Shown one piece after another: positions 34,825-43,100 of a stretch of DNA of 64,000 nucleotides (within the stretch, counting starts at the first letter, position 1; each line of letters begins with the position of its first letter). Both the position numbers and the translations under genes were made by a program. The stretch comes from Psychrobacter sp. 28M-43 (GTDB taxonomy: Bacteria; Pseudomonadota; Gammaproteobacteria; Pseudomonadales; Moraxellaceae): the NCBI RefSeq assembly GCF_014770435.1, contig NZ_CP061739.1, positions 1,860,001 through 1,924,000 on the forward strand. Direction: 5' to 3'. Under the pieces are notes generated by a model. It was given only the letters and a program-made list of their open reading frames with translations. It did no database searches and was not told the origin of the DNA.

Positions 34825-35994
34825 TTAGCGTTCACCCAAACCTTCTGATAAGGTTTTGGTAATTGGCTTAGTTAGATAAGACAATACCGTACGTTCCATC
34901 GCTTTGATATCGACAGAAGCTGTCATACCAGGTTTAATGACAATCTCATCACCGCGCCCTTTAAATTCAGCACCATTAATCACAATTAATACACGGTAGT
35001 AAGGCTCTTCGCCTTTAGGTGTTTGCTCCATTAGCGTGTCTGGACTGATATAGTTGACTGTACCTTTCATGGCTCCAAAGATAGAGTAATCATAAGCATC
35101 GAGCTTAACCGTCGCTTCTTGACCTTCTTTGACATAAGCAATATCAGCGGGACTGACCTTGGCATCTATAACCAAGTCACTACTGGTCGGTAGAATCTGC
35201 ATGATAACCTCGCCGGGCTTAACAACACCGCCAATAGTGGTCACATTGATATTTTTAATTTTACCTTCTGTGGGCGCCATCAAACGTTTCTCTTCAAGCA
35301 CTTGTGCCCGATCTCGTAATTGCTCAAGCTCTGTATCTAACTCTTCTTGAGCCTTTGTCATTTCAGCCTGCGCTTCTTCAAAGTACTTATTGCGCTTGTT
35401 ATTAATCTGCGCTTCGATATCAGCAACTTGACGACTGAGCTTGATGACATCAGCTTGGCTCACATCGCCATATTTTAATAAAGGCTCATTCATGCGCAAT
35501 TCTTGACGTGCCAGCACTAGCATTTTTTCAAGGGAAGAGACTTCTTCATTGATAGCTTGACGACGTCTATTGTATAGTGCCCTTTGGTTTTGTACGTACT
35601 CAGGATAGTCCTGTACCCCTTTAGGAAATACCAACGGTTTTTCAAAAATTTCAGCATTTAGTCTTGCTAGCTTAGCAGTTAGCGCAGCTGTTTTAGAAGC
35701 GGAATTATCAACAGCCGCTTTAGCACGCTCTTCTTCCAACACTACCAATAACTGACCTGCCTTAACTTCTTCACCTTCTGTGACAGCCAGCTGAGTCAAT
35801 ACGCCGCCTTCTGACGCTTGGATTTCTTGCGTTCGAGCACTGGCGATTACCGTTGCTTGCGCACGGGTCACTTGGTCAATCTTGGCAAATGAGGCCCAGA
35901 CAATTAGAGTGACAATCCCGATTAATGCTATCCAAACACTCAACCTTGAACGATTAACTTGGGGCTTGGTGGGTGTGTACTTATACTCTGACAT
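34825..35994 (-). CDS. Type I secretion membrane-fusion protein (HlyD/LapC-like)
   Basis: 389-aa periplasmic adaptor. It has one N-terminal membrane helix (about residues 20-40, RLSVWIALIGIVTLIVWASF), the lipoyl/barrel-sandwich half TEGEEVKAGQLLVVLEEERA (about 77), a long coiled coil (about 95-235), and the second half RLMAPTEGKIKNINVTTIGG followed by the HlyD C-terminal block VKEGQEATVKLDAYDYSIFG. It links the ABC transporter to the TolC-like channel. It starts 2 nt after the ABC gene stop, so the two are one transcript. Confidence 0.93.
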   Translation of the reverse strand: MSEYKYTPTKPQVNRSRLSVWIALIGIVTLIVWASFAKIDQVTRAQATVIASARTQEIQASEGGVLTQLAVTEGEEVKAGQLLVVLEEERAKAAVDNSASKTAALTAKLARLNAEIFEKPLVFPKGVQDYPEYVQNQRALYNRRRQAINEEVSSLEKMLVLARQELRMNEPLLKYGDVSQADVIKLSRQVADIEAQINNKRNKYFEEAQAEMTKAQEELDTELEQLRDRAQVLEEKRLMAPTEGKIKNINVTTIGGVVKPGEVIMQILPTSSDLVIDAKVSPADIAYVKEGQEATVKLDAYDYSIFGAMKGTVNYISPDTLMEQTPKGEEPYYRVLIVINGAEFKGRGDEIVIKPGMTASVDIKAMERTVLSYLTKPITKTLSEGLGER

Positions 35995-35996
35995 GC

Positions 35997-38321
35997 CTAC
36001 TTCCCTTGATCGTCTGTTGAATGTTTAGCACTGATGGGTTTTACGCTGATGTTTCTTACTCTAGAGGTAGCAGGCTTATTTTCGTCGGCACCTTCTTTTG
36101 ACTTTTGGTTGGCTTTGTCAGCGATTCTATCTTTTTGCTGCACGGTGGTTTTATTTTTTGCTTGATCGTTTTTTCTGAGCTCATCAAGTACAGCTTGTTT
36201 TGGACCATCGATAATAATACGTTGGTTATCCATAATGATCAGACGATCTACCAAGTCTAGCAATGCTGTCTTGTGGGTCGAAACAATAAACGTTTGCCCT
36301 TTCGTTAACTCCTGACGTAACACTTGTAGGCAGCGCTGCTCTTGTCGATTATCCATGGAAGCCGTTGGCTCATCTAGCAAGAACACATCAGGTTTGGTCA
36401 ATAATAAACGGGTAAATGCCACCAGTTGCTTTTGTCCCCCCGATAGGCCTTTACCGCCTTCACTGATCGGTAGGTCAAGACCACTTGAGTGACTGGATAC
36501 TAAGTTGATTAGCCCTGTCCTATTTAAATTCTCTTGAAGGACATCATCATTGGGCGCTGCCATACCGATTAATAGGTTCTCACGCAGGGTTCCTTGAAAC
36601 AGTCGATGATCTTGCTGCAAATAACCCAAGCGTTCACTAAGTGTCTCACGACTGATTTGATGTATATCAAGTCCGTCTAACAAAACGCGTCCTTCCGTGG
36701 GTGCATACAGTCCTGCTAGCACCTTAAGCAAGGTAGATTTACCTGAACCAATAGGCCCAAGTATCGCTATGCGCTCTCCTGGTTTAATCGATAGTTGCGG
36801 AACCGTAATGGCTGGTCGATCGTTGCCTTGGTAATTGAACGACAATCCATCGCACTGATATGCGCCTTTTATATGTGTAGGCGATAATGGATATGCAATG
36901 CCTTGGTTGTCTTGCTCTAGTGCAAACAGACTCTCAATATTCATTTTGGCGGCTTTGGCATGAGCGTACTGCACTAGTAGGTTGGGTATTGCCATAACAG
37001 GCGCCAATACTCTACCACCAAGTATCGAGCAGGCAATCAGTCCGCCCATTGTCATGTCACCTTGCATGACGACAAACGACCCGACTATCACGATACCAAC
37101 GTAGCTTACTTGCTGTAGCATCTGCGTAAAATACGTTAAGTTGTCATTAGCATGCTTCATATCTAAATCGTTTTTGATGGTGACATCCATCACATCTAGC
37201 CAACGCGAGAGAAACTTCCAGCTGCCTGCTCCGGCTTTTATTGTCTCGACGCCTTCCACAGCTTCTACTAACAGACCTGTCTTATAATAAGAAGCAGTCG
37301 CGCCCTCTGATGCAATAGCATCGATGCGTTTGCGTGCAATCAGTCCCATCGTAATTGCGATGACCGCCGCTATTACTGGTACAACAGCGACTAATGGCGA
37401 GCCAATAAAAGCTATTAAGCTGATAAAAATAATGGTCATGGGCAAATCGACTAAACCAAAAAGCGTGCTCGCCGTAAAAAAGCTACGTACTTGCTCATAA
37501 CCACGTAGCTGTGCTGCCATAGAGCCAACTGACCCCGGCATTTGGTCGATACGTACTTTGAGTAGACGTTGGAATACTTCTCGAGATAGGTACTGGTCTA
37601 GACCGACAACGACCTTATCCATGATTCTTGAGCGAGAAAACTTCATAAACGCTTCAAACATGATCACTAAGAAGACGCCACTGGCTAAAATGATCAGCGT
37701 GTATTCACTACGCGTTGGTATGACACGGTCATAAACCTGCATAGAAAACAGAGAAACGGCTAATGCCAACATATTAATTAGAAAAGTAGCAATTACGGCT
37801 TCAGCTAAAATGCCTTTATAATTACCCAAATCAGACTTTAACAGATCAGAAAATGAGGCCTTTCGCTGCTTAATATGATCTTCTTTTAGACGAATACGCA
37901 TGACCAAAGTCAATTCTTCGGCACGCGTATGTACCTGCTGGTTCGCTTGTCTAAAGTTCCAGCTTTTTTGCGGCGTTTGGCTGTCAATCACGCCCCAACC
38001 TAAATCCGTTCGATACGCTAGTAAGGGCAAAAAAGCGGCATCAGGCTGCTCTAATATTTCTGGTGTATCTGTTATTCCAATGCCTTGTAATACTGCAATG
38101 ACACCGCCTAATTCATGAATGCTTTGACCTTGCCTATCCGACTGCTCACTATGACGTTTGACGACATCATGGAGCCGTATATTATCTACTGGATAGCCTT
38201 GCTGTCCGAGTAAATGCTTAATCGCATCAGTCAACGTTTCGGTCAGATCGACCTGCTCTGAGTATTGCAGCTCATGATGGTCAATAGACTGAGGCGGTGT
38301 CTTTTGTAATTGTGCACTCAT
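35997..38321 (-). CDS. Type I secretion ABC transporter/ATPase (LapB-like)
   Basis: 774-aa exporter. The N-terminal 150 or so residues are a C39-like domain without a recognisable catalytic Cys, as in LapB/HlyB. A six-helix transmembrane domain follows (about 175-470; AEAVIATFLINMLALAVSLF). The nucleotide-binding domain has Walker A LGPIGSGKSTLLKVLAG (about residue 528), the signature LSGGQKQLVAF (about 632) and Walker B VFLLDEPTASMD (about 655). It ends in a tail of about 70 residues rich in K, D, Q and E that is not part of the usual domain. It should move the adjacent BapA-type adhesin across both membranes with HlyD and the TolC-like protein. Confidence 0.94.
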   Translation of the reverse strand: MSAQLQKTPPQSIDHHELQYSEQVDLTETLTDAIKHLLGQQGYPVDNIRLHDVVKRHSEQSDRQGQSIHELGGVIAVLQGIGITDTPEILEQPDAAFLPLLAYRTDLGWGVIDSQTPQKSWNFRQANQQVHTRAEELTLVMRIRLKEDHIKQRKASFSDLLKSDLGNYKGILAEAVIATFLINMLALAVSLFSMQVYDRVIPTRSEYTLIILASGVFLVIMFEAFMKFSRSRIMDKVVVGLDQYLSREVFQRLLKVRIDQMPGSVGSMAAQLRGYEQVRSFFTASTLFGLVDLPMTIIFISLIAFIGSPLVAVVPVIAAVIAITMGLIARKRIDAIASEGATASYYKTGLLVEAVEGVETIKAGAGSWKFLSRWLDVMDVTIKNDLDMKHANDNLTYFTQMLQQVSYVGIVIVGSFVVMQGDMTMGGLIACSILGGRVLAPVMAIPNLLVQYAHAKAAKMNIESLFALEQDNQGIAYPLSPTHIKGAYQCDGLSFNYQGNDRPAITVPQLSIKPGERIAILGPIGSGKSTLLKVLAGLYAPTEGRVLLDGLDIHQISRETLSERLGYLQQDHRLFQGTLRENLLIGMAAPNDDVLQENLNRTGLINLVSSHSSGLDLPISEGGKGLSGGQKQLVAFTRLLLTKPDVFLLDEPTASMDNRQEQRCLQVLRQELTKGQTFIVSTHKTALLDLVDRLIIMDNQRIIIDGPKQAVLDELRKNDQAKNKTTVQQKDRIADKANQKSKEGADENKPATSRVRNISVKPISAKHSTDDQGK

Positions 38322-38395
38322 ATTAATCGCTTATTTAATATTTTAGATGGTTGCGTATGTAGGATAATTTACGCCTGTTTATATGACTTTTTGAT

Positions 38396-39934
38396 TTAAT
38401 TATTTGTCATATTCTCTTGATCAGTTATCGGCGTAATACTGTAATCATCATTTAACATGAGATACTCACCATTGTTCAAGCTTTGCTCTGCCGTCGCGGG
38501 CAACTTAATATCGATATATTCTTCTGCTGAATTGTTTCCATAACCGAAATGACTACTAGCGTTGTTTTTGTCTTGCTTATTGAGCCATTGCTTGACAGAG
38601 TTGGCTGGGCTAAATAAAGTCACTGGGTCACGATTATGAGAAAACTGCTGCCACTGCATAATGCCAAAATCTACTTGTAGTCTATAAAATGCACCCAACA
38701 TTTCTGCACGAGTTTGTACCAGTTGGACTTGATAATCGTTATGCTCACGGACAGCATTTAGGACTTCAAGCCATGACTTGCGTCCTGCGATGAATTGCCG
38801 ACGGTAAGAGCTGACTACAATCTGTGCCCCTGCTACAGCCGCAACCAACGAGGTTTCTCTGTCTTTGGCACTGACAAACTGCTGATACTGTACTTGAATA
38901 TTTTCGATGACATTACGGCGTGCGGCTTCTTGGTTTTGTACTAGGCTATTGACCTCTGCCTGTGAGGCTCGTGCTAGCGCAAAATTGGAAAATCCAGCAC
39001 CTGGTGCATAGCTCAATCCCACTGAGAACTTACCATCGTTTTCGTTATCCTCATGATAGTAAGCATGCTCATATTGGGCATAGATGATTGGATAACGAGC
39101 CGCTTGCTGTGCTTCGACACCTTGCTTAGCGGACTCAATCTGGAAGTGTTCTTTGACGACGGTAGGATTGTAAAAGCCAGCTCTATCAAATGCCATTCTT
39201 TCAAAGTCAACGGATTGCTGTTTGGCTTGATTTACCAATACCTTAAGATTCGGTATGCTCGTGACACTCATCTGAGACAGTGGCTGACCAATGATTTGTT
39301 CTAGCCTAGCAGCGGCGATACGTTGCTGCTCAACTGCCGCTTGATAAGATGTTTGCTCCTGTAGGATACGGTTAGTCACCAGATCAAGCTCAATACGAGC
39401 TGACACACCTTGGCCAACGCGACGCTGCATCATAGCTTCAAAATCATTCAGCTCTTTTAAATTCTCTACATGGACGCTTTGCGTAGCGACGGCTTGGATA
39501 TAGCTCTGCCAAGCATCAATCGTTGTCTTGGCTACTAGGTTTTGCTGCTCATAGATATACTCTACAGCAGCCTTGTCATCAAATATGGCTTGATTGACAT
39601 CTGCGGTGAGCTTACCCCCTGTCCATAGAGGCTGGCGAATAATCACCTCTGAGACAAAGTCATTGTCTCTATCGTAACCTGAGCTTACACTTGGCGTTGG
39701 TAAAAGGTTTAATTTGGCCGCATTAATTCCCTCGGTTGTTGCTTGTTGACTCGCTCGAGCCGACCCTACTAAAGGATGCGTTTGAATTGCCTGCGCCACT
39801 AGGCTATTGATTTGGAAGTCTGCTACTGCTGCGTGTGAAGTCACTGTAAAACATATACCAGTCGCCAAAGCGGTCATAAAATGGCGCACTGAAATACTAC
39901 GAAGTAACTGCTTACGATTTGACGAATTTTTCAT
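38396..39934 (-). CDS. TolC-family outer-membrane channel of the type I system (LapE-like)
   Basis: 512-aa outer-membrane efflux protein. A signal peptide ends near SHAAVADFQ (about residue 37). The two TolC repeats contain long coiled-coil helices; visible blocks are QAIQTHPLVGSARASQQAT (about 48-66), IIRQPLWTGGKLTADVNQA (about 92-110), FSVGLSYAPGAGFSNFALAR (about 300) and GRKSWLEVLNAVREHNDYQ (about 383), the typical block near the second repeat end. It stands 75 bp before the ABC gene in the same direction, downstream of the adhesin. An AT-rich gap of 192 bp, containing the adhesin terminator, may carry its own promoter. Confidence 0.92.
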   Translation of the reverse strand: MKNSSNRKQLLRSISVRHFMTALATGICFTVTSHAAVADFQINSLVAQAIQTHPLVGSARASQQATTEGINAAKLNLLPTPSVSSGYDRDNDFVSEVIIRQPLWTGGKLTADVNQAIFDDKAAVEYIYEQQNLVAKTTIDAWQSYIQAVATQSVHVENLKELNDFEAMMQRRVGQGVSARIELDLVTNRILQEQTSYQAAVEQQRIAAARLEQIIGQPLSQMSVTSIPNLKVLVNQAKQQSVDFERMAFDRAGFYNPTVVKEHFQIESAKQGVEAQQAARYPIIYAQYEHAYYHEDNENDGKFSVGLSYAPGAGFSNFALARASQAEVNSLVQNQEAARRNVIENIQVQYQQFVSAKDRETSLVAAVAGAQIVVSSYRRQFIAGRKSWLEVLNAVREHNDYQVQLVQTRAEMLGAFYRLQVDFGIMQWQQFSHNRDPVTLFSPANSVKQWLNKQDKNNASSHFGYGNNSAEEYIDIKLPATAEQSLNNGEYLMLNDDYSITPITDQENMTNN

Positions 39935-40126
39935 ATTGTTTTAGTAATCGTCCTTGTTGATGCGCTCTCAAATATGTATTCAATACTTCTGTGTTAAACC
40001 TTACTAAACCTAAGTTGGTAAGGCAACAACTCATATATTATATAAGCATGAACTAGCGCTCACTACTGTTCTATATACAAAAGTTAAAGCATTCTATTTT
40101 TGTACTTAGCTCAATTTATATTTTTA

Positions 40127-40158
40127 AAAAAAGCGCCTCCATTGATGGAAGCGCTTTT
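40127..40158 (-). terminator. Terminator after the adhesin gene
   Basis: On the minus strand AAAAGCGCTTCCAT pairs with ATGGAGGCGCTTTT (one G-U pair) and runs into a T tract, 23 bp beyond the adhesin stop. It would largely uncouple the adhesin from the secretion genes downstream. Confidence 0.88.
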
Positions 40159-40180
40159 ATATAAATGTGATTAGAGACTA

Positions 40181-43100
40181 CTAGATAATGTTTACGTTGT
40201 TATCGATAAAAATCTGTGTCGATACATCGTCCGCTGATTGCCAGACATTATATACTTCACCACCTGAGGCAGTCTGCTCAACATTGGACCAACTATCGCC
40301 TTTTAGATCGACCGTATCATCGCTATCACCTCTGATATAGATAGCAGACTCAACATCGCTAACTGCCACATTTAAAGTATTAGCCCCGATGCCATCAATA
40401 TCAATGATATCAGGCTGCATCATGTCAGCTAAACTAATGACTTGATCTGCGCCCTCAAAGCTTAAGATATCGAGCCCTTCGGTTGAGGTGATTAACGAGG
40501 TGTCAGGAATCTCAATAGCGTCATCAATGGCAAGTGTGAAGCTTTCATCTAATGATATGCTACGTGCAGCAAACGTCCCACTATTAGTATTATAATCGAG
40601 CGTAATATCGAGACTTGCAGTAGAAGACTCACCATTGTCTGCTGTGATCGTATACTCAAAGCGATCAACATCGCCATAAGCACCTGTGAATGACTCGTTA
40701 GCAACATAATTATAGCTACCGTCTGGATTAATAGTTAGTGTGCCATATATACCATTAATATCCCTGCCATCAACCTCGATAGACAAGCCATTCACTGATG
40801 AGACAACGGTACCAGAGGTAATAACATCTGTACCATCAGCACCTATGTCGGTAATAACGTTGCCAGCTGTCGATGCAATCACTGTTGCAGGTGGGTTATA
40901 ACTGGTGATCTCATCTAAAGTGGTACGAATAGTAAGACTACTTAACAACGAAACATCTAAAAGGCCACCATTGTTACCAAGAGTAACGTAATAAATATCA
41001 CCACCTTCAAACTCTGATAATGCTAAATCGTTTGCACTCCATGTAGGTCTTTGAGGAATCGGTAACAACTCGCCTGGCTGGTAAACCAACCAATTTTCTA
41101 CCGTTTGGACTTCTGTAGCAAAACCATCTCCATTGTCTTTATACACTATAAGGTCAAAATTTGGATCTCCAATGACACTTAGATTTGCAAGAGCATCTCC
41201 ACTACCGTCAACTGTCACCTGCTGAGTAGTGTTTTCAGCTACGTTGAAAGACAGTACATTACTACCGCTCAGTAAGCCCACGTTAATTGTATCTGCGAGC
41301 AAACCAAGGTTAAGAAGCCCTCCTACACTAGCACTCTTTAACGGTACATTAGTGGTAGATGATTCAAAACCTATATCCAATGTCACTTCATTATCAAATG
41401 CTATCGGTGCAGTCGTATCAACAGTGATAGTAGCAGTCGCGGCGACGCTCGTATTTCCGGCAGGATCTGTTGCAGTAGCGCTCAATTGCTCAGCTCCTTC
41501 GCCCATTGCCGTTACTTCTGCCTCATCGACGTTGATACTCCAATCACCAGCTGCATTGACAATAGCCGTACCTAAAACATTGTTTGAACCATCAGTCAAT
41601 GTAATTGTGTCACCTGAAACCCCTGTACCTGTCACAGCAAAACTTGCCGCTGCTTCGGTACCATTAACGATATTATCGCCAGCAATAGGCTCATTAATCG
41701 TTGGGGCATCTGGTGGCGTCGTATCAACAACCGCGTCAAGATTGATTACCAGCTCTGCTGTATCACTAATCACCCCATCAGAAACTGTATAGATGAATGT
41801 CTCTGATTGACCTGATGACGCAAAATCACCATTCGCTGTATACGTGTAATCACCATTTTCATTAATAACTAAAATACCATACTGACCTTGTATCGTGAAC
41901 ACCGTTATACCGTTGACGACGTCAGAGGTAGGTTGTGACTGAGTATTATTGCTATCAATATCAGTCAGTACTGTATCCACCGTTACCGTATCTTCACCTG
42001 ACTCACCTGAGCTCGATGCATCAGGATCGATCACATTACCAGTAATGACAGTATCATCAGCATAATCAAACTCAGTCACTGTCGCTGTAATATCTGTGGT
42101 TTCGAATAAGGTTAGGGTATTGCTAAGAAGCACAGCAGTAATGTCATTAAATAATGGATCTAAAACACCTAATCCTAATACATTATCTTCCAGTATATCC
42201 ACTACAGCATCGAGACCTAAACCTTCATCCCCAGCCGTAGTTAATGCAATATTGAGAAGACCATTAACAGTGCCCCCTAAAACTGGACCTAATGCATTAT
42301 TAATTGTGGTAAAAACAACTTCTTGATTATCAGGACCCAGTACAACTCCTGCTTCACCTAACTCGGCCAAGGTAAGACCATTGACTAAGGCTCCTAAGGC
42401 ACTTTCATCATTTCGCACCACAATAGTATAGTTATCTGGTTCTAAACCAGAAACTGTCGCAGTCAATGTATCATTGCCAGTTAATCCCAATAACTCGATT
42501 CCGATAACATTACCTACCAATGGTTCACTACCAGTAGTGCCAACGTAAACAAGCTCATTGTTACTATTATAAACCTCTACATTAATTGCGTCTGCTACTG
42601 TCACTAATGCCGTCTGACTAACTTCGATACTGACTGTACCATTTGTACCTGCACTCACGGTAAAGCCAAGACTGCTATCGGCGCCACCGGTACCTTCAGC
42701 AACCCCCAGAACATCTAAGTCAGATTCACTGATCGGATCATAGTACGTAACTTGCAACGCTCCCAGATCAAGGTCATCTAAGTCATCGCGAGCGATAAAG
42801 GTTGGGTTTAGATGAAAGTCCACCGCCGCACTTGGGGCGCTAACATTACCTGCTTCATCCGTTACCGTGGCGGTCACACTGTAATTGCCCTCTGCCGTGA
42901 TGCCGTTATCCGCATCATTTGCAATGGTGACGTCAGCGCTACCAGTAGTAACGTCAAGTTCGGTCACTGCATACTCAACAGCGATGGCCGTGCCACCCTC
43001 TGGAGTGACGGTTAAGGTAATCATGTCACCAGCAACCGTGCCCGTTGGCAACGTGACTTGGGTTTGAACGCCATCTGCAAACTCTTCTGCGTTGACGCCA

